From Limnohabitans curvus (lineage in GTDB: Bacteria; Pseudomonadota; Gammaproteobacteria; Burkholderiales; Burkholderiaceae_C): a DNA stretch of 64,000 bases. Where the stretch lies: positions 1,860,001-1,924,000 of the forward strand of contig NZ_NESP01000001.1 of NCBI RefSeq assembly GCF_003063475.1, read 5' to 3'. The first letter of the stretch is position 1, and each line of letters begins with the position of its first letter. Position numbers and translations under genes: made by a program. The notes under the pieces are model-generated. The model searched no databases and was not told the DNA's origin. It saw only the letters and a list, made by a program, of their open reading frames with translations. Of this stretch, positions 1-9,955 are shown in pieces.

Positions 1-867
1 GACGCCGATCACATGGACACCTATGGCCATGACTTCAACAAGTTGAAGGCTGCGTTCATCGAGTTCTTGCACCGCATGCCTTTCTATGGCGCTGCCATTT
101 TGTGCACCGATGATGCGGCTGTGCGCAGCATCTTGCCCGATGTGTCACGCCCCATCACCAGCTACGGCTTCAACGAAGAAGCACAAGTGCGCGCAGTGAA
201 TGTGCGTGCTGACAACGGTCGCATGTGCTTTACCGTGCAACGCCGCAACGGCGTGACCTTGCCCGACCTCGACATCACGCTCAACTTGGCGGGCGAGCAC
301 AACGTGCTCAATGCTTTGGCTGCTATTGCGATTGCGGTGGAGTTGAATGTGCCCGATGAGGCGTTGCAAAAAGCCTTGGCCGAATTCAAAGGTGTGGGAC
401 GTCGTTTCCAACGCCACGGTGAAGTCGCGGCGAAGAACGGTGGCGAGTTCACCCTCATCGAAGACTATGGCCATCACCCCGTGGAATTGGCAGCTACTTT
501 GGCTGCGGCACGTGGTGCGTTTCCTGGTCGTCGTTTGGTGTTGGCATTTCAGCCGCATCGCTACACCCGCACGCGTGATTGCTTTGAAGACTTCGTCGAA
601 GTCATGGGCCGCGCCGATGTGTTGTGGTTGTCTGAGATTTACGCCGCAGGCGAAACACCGATTGCTGCGGCCGATGGCCGTGCACTGTCACGTGCCATGC
701 GCGTGGCTGGCCACGAAGCCTTGGTGTTCGTGGATGACATTCAAAAAATGGCCCAAGTCATTGCCGACAACGCCCAAGCCGGCGATGTGGTGATGTGCAT
801 GGGCGCAGGGTCGATTGGCCAAGTGCCAGCCAAGGTGCTGGAACTGGTGCAACAACGTAAGAGCTGA
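1..867 (+). CDS. murC: UDP-N-acetylmuramate--L-alanine ligase (3' part)
   Basis: C-terminal portion of MurC, which adds L-alanine to UDP-MurNAc in the cytoplasm as the first step of peptidoglycan stem-peptide synthesis. The reading frame is open from the first base of the window, so the start and the N-terminal Rossmann and ATP-binding regions lie outside. What is visible matches the Mur ligase central and C-terminal domains: a [15 protein letters not shown] stretch, [10 protein letters not shown], and a C-terminal domain with [13 protein letters not shown]. It is followed 15 bp later by ddlB, the usual dcw order. Mpl, encoded at 16770-18212, is a paralogue, but the ddlB-ftsQ context fixes this one as murC. 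Confidence 0.95.
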   Translation, partial: DADHMDTYGHDFNKLKAAFIEFLHRMPFYGAAILCTDDAAVRSILPDVSRPITSYGFNEEAQVRAVNVRADNGRMCFTVQRRNGVTLPDLDITLNLAGEHNVLNALAAIAIAVELNVPDEALQKALAEFKGVGRRFQRHGEVAAKNGGEFTLIEDYGHHPVELAATLAAARGAFPGRRLVLAFQPHRYTRTRDCFEDFVEVMGRADVLWLSEIYAAGETPIAAADGRALSRAMRVAGHEALVFVDDIQKMAQVIADNAQAGDVVMCMGAGSIGQVPAKVLELVQQRKS

Positions 868-882
868 AAAGTATTTAAAAGC

Positions 883-1854
883 ATGACCTTCCATATTCAA
901 ACTGCCAAAGTTGCTGTCCTCATGGGTGGCCTGTCTGCTGAGCGTGATGTGTCCATCATGTCGGGCAGCGGTGTGCTCAAGGCGTTGCAAAGCAAGGGCG
1001 TCAACGCCACCGCATTTGACCCAGCCGAGCGCAGCTTGGACGATCTCAAACGCGAAGGTTACACACACGCCTTCATCGCACTGCATGGCCGCTATGGTGA
1101 AGACGGTGCCGTGCAAGGCGCGTTGGAGTTGCTGGGTATTCCTTACACAGGCTCAGGCGTGATGGCCTCTGCGATGGCGATGGACAAAGTGATGACCAAG
1201 CGCGTGTGGAGTGCCGTCGGCTTGTCGACACCTGGCTACGTGTGGTTGTCACCCGAAGACCAAACGGCAGACAACATCAATGCCATTCCTGCCAAGCTCG
1301 GCTTGCCGTTGATCGTAAAGCCACCTCGTGAAGGCTCGTCCATTGGCATGAGCAAAGTTACGCAAGCGAACGAGATCAAAGTTGCGGCCGAGTTAGCTAC
1401 CAAGTACGACCCCGACTTACTGGCAGAAGAATTCATCACCGGTGAAGAGCTGACATGCCCCATCTTGGGCAATGGTCCCAATGCTCGCGCTTTGCCCGTG
1501 GTGCGCATTGCAGCACCGGACGGCGCATACGACTACAACAACAAGTACTTCACGGATGACGTGAAATACCACTGCCCAAGCGGTTTACCCGAAGCCGAAG
1601 AGCGCGAAGTGCAGCGCTTGGTCGTGGCGGCATACCGCGCCTTGGGTTGCCGTGGCTGGGGCCGTACCGACATCATGTTGCGCGCCACTGACCGCAAGCC
1701 CTTCTTGCTGGAGATGAACACATCACCCGGTATGACCAGTCATTCCTTGGTGCCCATGTCTGCACGTGCAGCGGGCATCAGCTACGAAGACCTGTGCTTG
1801 ATGCTGCTGGAAAGCGCCACGCTTGATCACCCTGGAGGTCCGAAAGCCGTATGA
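883..1854 (+). CDS. ddlB: D-alanine--D-alanine ligase
   Basis: An ATP-grasp ligase of 323 residues, normal for DdlB. It joins two D-alanines into the dipeptide used by MurF for the peptidoglycan stem. Visible motifs are the N-terminal [10 protein letters not shown], the ATP-grasp loop [13 protein letters not shown] near residue 150 and the metal- and substrate-binding end [17 protein letters not shown]. It lies between murC and ftsQ, and its stop codon overlaps the ftsQ start (ATGA), so the two are probably translationally coupled. Confidence 0.96.
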   Translation: MTFHIQTAKVAVLMGGLSAERDVSIMSGSGVLKALQSKGVNATAFDPAERSLDDLKREGYTHAFIALHGRYGEDGAVQGALELLGIPYTGSGVMASAMAMDKVMTKRVWSAVGLSTPGYVWLSPEDQTADNINAIPAKLGLPLIVKPPREGSSIGMSKVTQANEIKVAAELATKYDPDLLAEEFITGEELTCPILGNGPNARALPVVRIAAPDGAYDYNNKYFTDDVKYHCPSGLPEAEEREVQRLVVAAYRALGCRGWGRTDIMLRATDRKPFLLEMNTSPGMTSHSLVPMSARAAGISYEDLCLMLLESATLDHPGGPKAV

Positions 1855-2672
1855 CCACGCGCTACACCCATATGCGACCACGTCCCGAGGTGAATGCCTC
1901 GGTGGCGGTGCCGCTTGATGTCAAGCTCATGCACATGGCGGCTTCGCTCATGTTTGTGGGTTTGGTCGTGGGTGCGCTGGCGGGCGGTGTGTGGGCCTTG
2001 GTGCAGTTGCCAGCGTTTGCGCTCAGAGGCATCACCGTGAAGGGCGATGTTGAACACAACAACGAAGTGACCTTGCGCGCCAATGTGGTGACCAAGTTCA
2101 CCGGCAATTTTTTCACGGCTGATTTGGGCCGTGTGCGCAGTGCTTTTGAGAGCGTGCCTTGGGTGCGCTTGGCTTCGGTGCAGCGCGAATTTCCCAACCG
2201 CTTGCGTGTGACCTTGCAAGAGCACAAGCCCGTGGCTTATTGGGGCGACGACGGCGAGCCGCGCATGGTGAACAGCTACGGCGAAGTGTTTGAAGCCAAC
2301 GTCGGCGATTTGGACGACGACAAGATGCCACGTTTGAGCGGACCAGACAGCCAGTCACAACAGGTGCTGGCGATGTATTTGGCGTTGCAACCGGCATTCA
2401 AAGAATTGAGCTTGGTTGTAGACAGCTTGGCGCTGACCGATCGCGGAAGTTGGCGGGCCAAGTTGGCACATGGCGCGGTGATTGAGTTGGGACGCGGCAA
2501 TGTGAACGACGTGATGGCGCGTGTGCAACGCGTCACGCAAACACTGGCACAGGTGACGCAAAAGCTAGGTCGCAAAGTATCGGCGATTGAGTCTGCAGAT
2601 TTGCGACACGACAACGGTTATGCGCTTCGGGTGCGCGGGGTGAGCACGCAAGACGTGCCTGCCAAGCGCTAA
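1851..2672 (+). CDS. ftsQ: Cell division protein FtsQ
   Basis: A bitopic inner-membrane divisome protein of 273 residues linking FtsA/FtsZ-stage proteins to FtsB, FtsL and FtsI. A cytoplasmic tail of about 30 residues is followed by one transmembrane helix (about residues 30-57). A periplasmic POTRA domain begins at [12 protein letters not shown], and then comes the beta domain ([16 protein letters not shown]). The start overlaps the ddlB stop by four bases. ftsA follows after 37 bp. Confidence 0.94.
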   Translation: MTTRYTHMRPRPEVNASVAVPLDVKLMHMAASLMFVGLVVGALAGGVWALVQLPAFALRGITVKGDVEHNNEVTLRANVVTKFTGNFFTADLGRVRSAFESVPWVRLASVQREFPNRLRVTLQEHKPVAYWGDDGEPRMVNSYGEVFEANVGDLDDDKMPRLSGPDSQSQQVLAMYLALQPAFKELSLVVDSLALTDRGSWRAKLAHGAVIELGRGNVNDVMARVQRVTQTLAQVTQKLGRKVSAIESADLRHDNGYALRVRGVSTQDVPAKR

Positions 2673-2709
2673 CGCGCACAGAGAGAAAAAGAGAAAGAAC
2701 GAGGCTGTT

Positions 2710-3939
<1,230 letters not shown>

Positions 3940-3995
3940 CCATGATTCCTCACACCTTGCTTTACCTTGCGCGGGGCAGCCCGCCGCAACGACCG

Positions 3996-4023
3996 CACAG
4001 GCATCGGCGATGTCGATCCTGTG
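3996..4023 (+). other. Stem-loop in the ftsA-ftsZ spacer
   Basis: CACAGG at 3996-4001 pairs with CCTGTG at 4018-4023, and ATCG at 4003-4006 pairs with CGAT at 4014-4017, with one bulged C. No T-run follows, so it is not an obvious terminator. It sits 34 bases before a possible short open reading frame upstream of ftsZ. The function is unknown. Confidence 0.45.
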
Positions 4024-4056
4024 CGCCCAACGCGCCACCCTCGTAGAAGGAGCGCG

Positions 4057-4110
4057 ATGAACCACAAGCAAAAAACAAACGACTTAGGCAACTGCAAATT
4101 TTTAGATTAG
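4057..4110 (+). CDS. Possible 17-residue upstream ORF before ftsZ
   Basis: An ATG at 4057 is preceded at ideal distance by GAAGGAG, a stronger Shine-Dalgarno site than most genes here have. The frame runs 17 codons (starting MNHKQKTND) and stops with TAG at 4108-4110, inside the TTAGGAG that serves as the ftsZ ribosome-binding site. Terminating ribosomes would therefore sit on the ftsZ initiation region. Whether it is translated cannot be told from sequence. It could be chance in a short spacer. Confidence 0.3.
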   Translation: MNHKQKTNDLGNCKFLD

Positions 4111-4120
4111 GAGAAACATC

Positions 4121-5383
4121 ATGAGCATCGAAATGATCGAAGTTGAAGCATTCAACTCAGGCACCCAAATTAAAGTCATTGGCGTGGGTGGCGGCGGCGG
4201 TAACGCGGTCGAACACATGATCAGCTCTGGCGTTCAAGGCGTGGAGTTCGTCACCGCGAACACCGACGCGCAAGCCCTGCGCGTGAGCAATGCGCACAAA
4301 GTGATTCAACTCGGCTCCACCGGCCTGGGCGCGGGTAGCAAGCCAGACCGCGGCCGTGAAGCGGCTGAAGCCGCGATTGATGACATCCGTTTGGCGCTGG
4401 AAGGCACCAACATGTTGTTCGTCACCGCCGGTATGGGCGGCGGTACAGGCACAGGTGCTGCACCTGTGGTGGCACGTGTGGCGCGAGAGATGGGCATCTT
4501 GACCGTCGGCGTGGTGACCAAGCCTTTCGAATTCGAAGGCAGCCGTCGCATGAACAATGCCGAAACCGGTTTGGCCGAACTCGAAGCCAACGTCGACTCA
4601 CTCATTGTGGTGTTGAACGAAAAGCTCATGGATGTGTTGGGCGAAGACGCCAGCCAAGACGAAGCTTTCGCATTTGCCAACGACGTGTTGAAAAACTCAG
4701 TCGGCGGTATTGCTGAAATCATCAACGTGGAAGCCTTGGTGAACGTCGACTTTGAAGACGTGCGCACTGTGATGAGCGAAACCGGCAAAGCCATGATGGG
4801 CACCGCTGCAGCCAACGGTCCAGACCGTGCACGCATCGCCGCTGAACAAGCTGTGGCTTGCCCATTGCTCGAAGGCGTGGACATGTCTGGTGCTAAGGGC
4901 GTGTTGGTGTTGATCACCGCAGCCAAGGGTGGCTTGAAGTTGTCTGAGTCGCGCGAAGCCATGAATACGATCCGCAAGTTCGCTTCGCCAGATGCGCACG
5001 TGATTTACGGTACGGCTTACGACGAAAGCTTGGGCGACCAAATTCGCGTCACCGTGGTGGCCACAGGTTTGGCCGGCAGCCGCCGCGCTGCCCCTCAGTT
5101 GCAAGTCTTGCGCACCGGTACAGACGGCGTGGGCTTCCCCACCACACAAGCCAACAACGCATCACCCGCAGGTGTATTGGCTGCGGCCTCATCTGGCTTG
5201 GCCGGTTTGGCTGCTGGCTTGGGCGTGGGCTCGGTGGCTGCACAACCCAACTACGACGCCATGAACTCTCCCGCCGTGTGGCGTGGCAACCGCACCTCGG
5301 CTGCCGCCAAGGTCGATGCCTTGTCATCGGGCGGCATGGACGACTACGAAATCCCAGCCTTCTTGCGCAAGCAAGCGGACTGA
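4121..5383 (+). CDS. ftsZ: Cell division protein FtsZ
   Basis: The tubulin-like GTPase that polymerises into the Z-ring at midcell. The 420-residue protein has the glycine-rich N-terminus (VIGVGGGGGNAVEHM), the tubulin signature GMGGGTGTGAAP near residue 107 and the NNAETGLAELE region. The conserved tail DDYEIPAFLRKQAD binds FtsA and other partners. A variable alanine/glycine-rich linker lies between about residues 320 and 400. The start has a good ribosome-binding site (TAGGAG). It lies upstream of lpxC with a 19-bp gap. Confidence 0.98.
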   Translation: MSIEMIEVEAFNSGTQIKVIGVGGGGGNAVEHMISSGVQGVEFVTANTDAQALRVSNAHKVIQLGSTGLGAGSKPDRGREAAEAAIDDIRLALEGTNMLFVTAGMGGGTGTGAAPVVARVAREMGILTVGVVTKPFEFEGSRRMNNAETGLAELEANVDSLIVVLNEKLMDVLGEDASQDEAFAFANDVLKNSVGGIAEIINVEALVNVDFEDVRTVMSETGKAMMGTAAANGPDRARIAAEQAVACPLLEGVDMSGAKGVLVLITAAKGGLKLSESREAMNTIRKFASPDAHVIYGTAYDESLGDQIRVTVVATGLAGSRRAAPQLQVLRTGTDGVGFPTTQANNASPAGVLAAASSGLAGLAAGLGVGSVAAQPNYDAMNSPAVWRGNRTSAAAKVDALSSGGMDDYEIPAFLRKQAD

Positions 5384-5402
5384 GATTCATTAAAATCAGA
5401 AC

Positions 5403-6326
5403 GTGCTTAAACAAAGAACCCTTCAATCCCTCACCAAAGCGGTGGGTGTTGGTCTTCACAGCGGTCAACGCGTGGAGCTGACACTGCGCCCGGCGCAACC
5501 CGACACGGGCATCGTGTTCCGTCGGGTGGATTTGCCGCAGCCAGTCGATATTCCCATCACGGCCACCGCTGTGACGGATACGCGCTTGGCTTCGACCATT
5601 TCCAATGGTGGGGCGAAGGTGTTTACTGTTGAGCATTTGATGTCGGCTTGTGCAGGCCTTGGCATTGACAACCTGTACATCGACATCACGGCAGAAGAAG
5701 TGCCGATTTTGGATGGCTCTGCTTCGTCGTTTGTGTTCTTGCTGCAAAGCGCGGGCATCGTGGAGCAAAACGCGCCCAAGCGTTTCATCCGTGTGTTGAA
5801 GACGGTGGAAGTGCGTGAAGGCGAGGGCGCTAACGTCAAGTGGGCGCGACTCGACCCGCACCACGGTTACAAACTCAGCTTTGAAATTGATTTCCATCAC
5901 CCAGCGGTGGACTCGACTGGCCAAAGCGTGGTGTTCGACATGGACACCGATGTGTACACCCGCGACATTGCACGTGCCCGTACCTTCGGCTTCACACGTG
6001 ACGTTGAGATGATGCGTGCCAATGGTTTGGCTTTGGGTGGCGGCTTAGACAACGCCATCGTGATGGACGATTACAAAGTCCTGAACAGCGATGGCTTGCG
6101 CTACGACGACGAGTTTGTGAAACACAAAATCCTCGACGCCATGGGCGATTTGTTTTTGATTGGCAAGCCCTTGCTGGCCTCGTATGTGGCGTTCCGTTCT
6201 GGGCACGCCATGAACAACAAACTCTTGCGTGAACTGCTCAGCCAACCTGATGCCTATGACGTCGTGACCTTTGACGACGCACGCAAAGCGCCTCCGGGTT
6301 TGGCGCAACTCGCGCCGGCTTGGTAA
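5403..6326 (+). CDS. lpxC: UDP-3-O-acyl-N-acetylglucosamine deacetylase
   Basis: A zinc amidase catalysing the committed step of lipid A synthesis in the cytoplasm. The product has 307 residues, the usual length. Zinc and catalytic residues are visible in [14 protein letters not shown] (about residue 78), in [15 protein letters not shown] (about residue 235) and in FRSGHAMNN near the C-terminus. The start is GTG, because the N-terminus [20 protein letters not shown] is the conserved family start and no ATG lies close by. It ends the dcw cluster, as in many proteobacteria. Confidence 0.96.
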   Translation: MLKQRTLQSLTKAVGVGLHSGQRVELTLRPAQPDTGIVFRRVDLPQPVDIPITATAVTDTRLASTISNGGAKVFTVEHLMSACAGLGIDNLYIDITAEEVPILDGSASSFVFLLQSAGIVEQNAPKRFIRVLKTVEVREGEGANVKWARLDPHHGYKLSFEIDFHHPAVDSTGQSVVFDMDTDVYTRDIARARTFGFTRDVEMMRANGLALGGGLDNAIVMDDYKVLNSDGLRYDDEFVKHKILDAMGDLFLIGKPLLASYVAFRSGHAMNNKLLRELLSQPDAYDVVTFDDARKAPPGLAQLAPAW

Positions 6327-6368
6327 AGCGCTTTCATACATCGCCGACGAGGCGACGGAGAACTTGAG

Positions 6369-7772
6369 ATGACGGTGTATCACATCCCCACGGTCTATCT
6401 CATTCTGGGTGTTCTTTATCTCATCTTGCCATTGACGGTTTGGGCATTGCTGTTCAACCAACCGTCCAGGGCTTCGGCCTTGTGGTGTTCAGGCGGTGTG
6501 CTTTTTGGCGTGGCTTTGACCTTGGTGGGTTTGCGCGCGCATTTGCCAGCTTGGCTTACCTACACCCTGGCCAATGGCTTGATGTGGAGTGGCGTTTTGA
6601 TTCAAGCTTTGGCTTTGCGTCGTGCCCTCAATCTAAGTTTAGGCTTGAAACGCGCAGCAGCGCTGATCCTTGTTTGTGTGGCTGGGTTTGAATTTTTCAG
6701 GGTGGTCTTGCATGACGCCATCTTGCGGTTCTCTTGGTCAACTTTGATATTCACGGCACTCTTCGCCTACATCTCCTATTTGTCTTGGCGCATTGCGAGG
6801 GTGGACCGATTACGGAGTGCCCGATGGTTGTCCGTGGTGTATGCCGTGACAGCAATCACCATGATGGTCCGCACAAAGCTCGTGCTGTCCGGGCTGACCG
6901 AGCCCGATGTTGTGGCCAGTGGCGTGGACAGCGTCTTGACGGTGGTCACAGGCTTGTTGATTTCAATTTTGGGAAACTTTGCTTTTGTGGGCATGTTTTT
7001 GGAGCGTTCGACCCAGGCCGCCATGAAGGCGACGGCAGCGCGTGCACGGCAAGAAGAAACCGCCAGACTAGGTGAACAAATTGCGCAGCTTGAGCGTCAG
7101 CGAACCTTGGGCACCATGTCTGCATCGTTTGCCCATGAGCTGAGCCAACCCTTGACGGCGATCTTGATGGATGCGCAAGCCATCAAAGCCAGCGTGGCTG
7201 CAGGCGACTCAAACACCGCGGAAATCTTGGAGTCGATTGAAGAAATCGAAAGCAGCACCTACCGGACGGTGAAATTGGTAGAGCGCATTCGTAACTTCAT
7301 TCGACCTGCCGAAACCGACTATGCCTATGTGGACTTCAAGCCCTTGTTGCAAGACGTGGCGCACTTGTTGGCGTACGAAATACGCAAGCAAAAAGTTCGT
7401 TTTGAATTTGATTTAGACCCTGCCGAATGTGGGGTACACGGTGACCGCGTTCAGCTGTCTCAAATTGTGTTGAATGTGTACCGTAATTCGATGCAAGCCA
7501 TGGAGACCAGCGCACAAAAGATGATCTTTGTTTCCTTGGAGCACATGGAAGATCGCGTGGTGCTGCGTGTGCGTGACACGGGGCCTGGCGTGCCTGCCGA
7601 TTTGAAGAGTTTGGTGGGGCAACCCTTTGTGACTTCCAAAGAAGGCGGCTTGGGTGTGGGTTTCTCAATTTCCAGTGCGATTGCAGAAATGCACAGTGGC
7701 AGTTTGACCATTTCTAATGCGGTCGATGGTGGTGCCATCGTGGAGCTGAGTTTGCCCGCTGCCGAGCGCTAA
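6369..7772 (+). CDS. Orphan membrane sensor histidine kinase
   Basis: A 467-residue two-component sensor kinase. About seven hydrophobic helices fill residues 4-215, followed by a coiled linker rich in Glu and Arg. The phosphoacceptor motif FAHELSQPLTAI has His256. The HATPase domain has an N-box (LNVYRNSMQAM), G1 (VRDTGPGVP) and G2 (GGLGVGFSISSAI). The HELSQPL form of the H-box resembles DctB/FixL-type kinases. No response regulator is adjacent on either side. The ligand is unknown, and the seven-helix sensor suggests detection within or at the membrane. A GGAG ribosome-binding site supports the start. Confidence 0.88.
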   Translation: MTVYHIPTVYLILGVLYLILPLTVWALLFNQPSRASALWCSGGVLFGVALTLVGLRAHLPAWLTYTLANGLMWSGVLIQALALRRALNLSLGLKRAAALILVCVAGFEFFRVVLHDAILRFSWSTLIFTALFAYISYLSWRIARVDRLRSARWLSVVYAVTAITMMVRTKLVLSGLTEPDVVASGVDSVLTVVTGLLISILGNFAFVGMFLERSTQAAMKATAARARQEETARLGEQIAQLERQRTLGTMSASFAHELSQPLTAILMDAQAIKASVAAGDSNTAEILESIEEIESSTYRTVKLVERIRNFIRPAETDYAYVDFKPLLQDVAHLLAYEIRKQKVRFEFDLDPAECGVHGDRVQLSQIVLNVYRNSMQAMETSAQKMIFVSLEHMEDRVVLRVRDTGPGVPADLKSLVGQPFVTSKEGGLGVGFSISSAIAEMHSGSLTISNAVDGGAIVELSLPAAER

Positions 7773-7784
7773 TCGTCTTGGCGC

Positions 7785-8333
7785 TTAGCGGCTGCGGCCC
7801 GCTTTGTACATGCCGCTGGTGGTGCGTTGTAAATCAGTGGCCGCGGCCAGCTTCGCCATCGAATGGCCCGCATGCGCATGTGTGATGGCAATGCCCAAGG
7901 CGTCGGCGGCATCAGGTCCGGGCAAGCCAGGTAGATTGAGCAAACGCTTCACCATCTCTTGCACTTGTTCTTTCTTGGCCAGGCCGTGACCTGCCACAGC
8001 TTGTTTCATTTGTAACGCCGTGTACTCGGCCACAGGCAAATTGCACGTGGCCAGCGCCGTGATGCAAGCGCCACGCGCTTGACCCAGCAGCAGGGTGGCT
8101 TGTGGGTTGACGTTGACAAACACAATCTCGACAGCCGATGTGTCAGGTTTGTAACGCTCTACCACTTCATGAATGCCATCGAACAAAACTTTCAAACGCT
8201 CAGCCAAATTGCCTTGGGCTTCTTTGTTGGTTTTGATGGTGCCGCTCGCCACATAGAGCAGTTGGCTGCCGTGCTTTTCCACCACGCCAAAACCAGTGGT
8301 GCGCAAGCCGGGGTCGATGCCAAGGATTCGCAT
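7785..8333 (-). CDS. ruvC: Crossover junction endodeoxyribonuclease RuvC
   Basis: The Holliday-junction resolvase that acts with RuvAB in recombination repair. The product has 182 residues. The RNase H-like acidic residues are visible in [14 protein letters not shown] at the N-terminus, in [15 protein letters not shown] near residue 68 and in [16 protein letters not shown] near residue 140. It is convergent with the upstream kinase, with only a 12-bp gap. ruvA and ruvB are not adjacent. mtgA lies 5 bp upstream on the same strand. Confidence 0.96.
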   Translation of the reverse strand: MRILGIDPGLRTTGFGVVEKHGSQLLYVASGTIKTNKEAQGNLAERLKVLFDGIHEVVERYKPDTSAVEIVFVNVNPQATLLLGQARGACITALATCNLPVAEYTALQMKQAVAGHGLAKKEQVQEMVKRLLNLPGLPGPDAADALGIAITHAHAGHSMAKLAAATDLQRTTSGMYKAGRSR

Positions 8334-8338
8334 AGGCG

Positions 8339-9073
8339 CTAAGGCAGTTGTGCGCCGCCCATGCGGGACAAAATGATTTCGGTACGTCCGGCTAAATACT
8401 CGGACTGGGGGAATTTTTGGTAATGCTTGGGGCGGGGCAGCATCACCGCCAAACGCCCCGCTTCCCAGGCTGTGAGCTGTGAGGCAGGTTTTTGAAAGTA
8501 GTGTTGCGCGGCAGCCTCTGCCCCAAAGATGCCTTCACCCCATTCCACGTGGTTGAGGTAAATCTCCAAGATGCGTTTCTTACCCAGCACGGCTTCAAGC
8601 ATGACGGTCAAAACAAACTCTTGGCCTTTGCGAATGAAGGTGCGTTCGCCTGAGAGAAACAAGTTCTTTGCCAGTTGCTGTGTGATGGTCGAGCCGCCCA
8701 CGACTTTGGGCGCTGCTTTGCTTTGTGCTTTGCGGCTGGCTTGCAGCTCGGCTTTGGCGTTCTTGGCCCAGGCTTTTTCAATCGCGTCCCACTGCACGCC
8801 ATCGTGTTGCGCAAAGATGTCATCTTCAGATGCGATCACGGCACGCTTGAGGTTGTTGGAGATTTGTGCGTACGGCACCCAGTCTTGCCGCCAACGCAGT
8901 CGGTCTTTCGAGGTGGCAATGCGCCAAGCTTCGGAGCGCTCAAAGGCTGTGGATTCGGGGGCAACACGGGCCATCACGGCAATGCGTGCCAAAAAGAACA
9001 CTTGCAGGCCTAGCCAAGCCACCAACACCAGCAGCAACCAGCGCAGCCATGGGCGAAAGCGTGGGGTGTTCAT
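8339..9073 (-). CDS. mtgA: Monofunctional biosynthetic peptidoglycan transglycosylase
   Basis: A GT51-family glycosyltransferase that polymerises lipid II glycan strands. The product is 244 residues long with one N-terminal transmembrane helix ([20 protein letters not shown]). Conserved GT51 motifs are [13 protein letters not shown] (first catalytic Glu), [33 protein letters not shown] and [16 protein letters not shown]. No transpeptidase domain is present, which separates it from bifunctional PBPs. It lies 6 bp downstream of the TonB-like gene. Confidence 0.95.
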   Translation of the reverse strand: MNTPRFRPWLRWLLLVLVAWLGLQVFFLARIAVMARVAPESTAFERSEAWRIATSKDRLRWRQDWVPYAQISNNLKRAVIASEDDIFAQHDGVQWDAIEKAWAKNAKAELQASRKAQSKAAPKVVGGSTITQQLAKNLFLSGERTFIRKGQEFVLTVMLEAVLGKKRILEIYLNHVEWGEGIFGAEAAAQHYFQKPASQLTAWEAGRLAVMLPRPKHYQKFPQSEYLAGRTEIILSRMGGAQLP

Positions 9074-9079
9074 ATCGGT

Positions 9080-9955
9080 TTACTTGGCAGTTTCGCCGCC
9101 ACGTGTTTGCAGCGTGTTGTCACGGCTGAAGATGAAGCGCGAAACTACCGCCAGTTGGTCTGCTTGGCGGCGCATCTCTTCGGTGAATTCACCGAACGGG
9201 CCTGCTGCGGTGGCAATGGCCTGTGCGCGGCGGTCCAAGTCGGCTTGCCCCGAGCCCTGCACCACTTCGGTGGCGAGCACGCGGCCATCAGTGTTGACGG
9301 TGATGATCATGGTCAATTCGCCATAGAGCTTTTGCCCGCTGTTCGTGGCAGGGAAGTAGCGCGTGCCACGGTCTTCAATCTTGCGGCGCAGGCCGTCGTA
9401 ATACAGCGCGTAGGCCACTTGTTTGGTGGCGGGGCTCACATAGTGTTTGCGTGGGCGTGCGTTGTCTTGGTTGATGCGTTCTTCAATCTCGGCCAAGAGT
9501 TTGAGCAGTTGACGACGTTTTTGCTCAACCGCGTCTTGCTCTGCTTTTGATTTTTGCGGTTGTGGCGGCGGCAGTTGGGCGAGCAAGTTTTTCACTTGCG
9601 CCAACAGCAGCGATTGTTCTTTGCGCATGGCGGCGACTTGGCGCTGCATGGACTCGGTCATGTCGCCCACAGACGTGTTGGCCGCGGTGGGCAAGGGGGA
9701 TGCGGCGCGGCCACTCTTGAGTTCGCCACCGCCTGACAACTGAGTTTGTGCCAAGGCTTGCGCTTTGTCGGGTGCATCGGCTTTGGCGCGGGTGTTGACC
9801 AAAATCACGTCCAGCGGTGTGTCGCTGAACAAGCGGTCAAACCGCTCAGGTGCGGCAATGCGTAGTGTCAGCAATGCACCATGGAATGCGAACGAAATGA
9901 ACAACGCTTTTTGCAGCGTGGTCCAACGGGTCCAAGAGAAACGCGAGAGCATCAC
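9080..9955 (-). CDS. TonB-family energy-transducer-like protein
   Basis: A 291-residue protein with an N-terminal membrane helix (FISFAFHGALLTLRI), a long Gln/Lys/Glu-rich central coiled region (about residues 100-175) and a C-terminal TonB-like domain. The C-terminal domain contains LYGELTMIITVNTDGRVLATEVVQGSGQ in two overlapping parts (LYGELTMIITVNTDG, then GRVLATEVVQGSGQ). It probably spans the periplasm and transmits proton-motive-force energy to outer-membrane partners, though no ExbB/ExbD or receptor genes are near. Its start overlaps the stop of the upstream RNase gene by four bases, so the two are likely co-transcribed. Confidence 0.8.
   Translation of the reverse strand: MMLSRFSWTRWTTLQKALFISFAFHGALLTLRIAAPERFDRLFSDTPLDVILVNTRAKADAPDKAQALAQTQLSGGGELKSGRAASPLPTAANTSVGDMTESMQRQVAAMRKEQSLLLAQVKNLLAQLPPPQPQKSKAEQDAVEQKRRQLLKLLAEIEERINQDNARPRKHYVSPATKQVAYALYYDGLRRKIEDRGTRYFPATNSGQKLYGELTMIITVNTDGRVLATEVVQGSGQADLDRRAQAIATAAGPFGEFTEEMRRQADQLAVVSRFIFSRDNTLQTRGGETAK

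Noticed and set aside
9074..9079. Possible loss of aroE between the TonB-like gene and mtgA
   Set aside because: I recall aroE near these genes in some Burkholderiales, but I cannot verify this here and the gene may be elsewhere.
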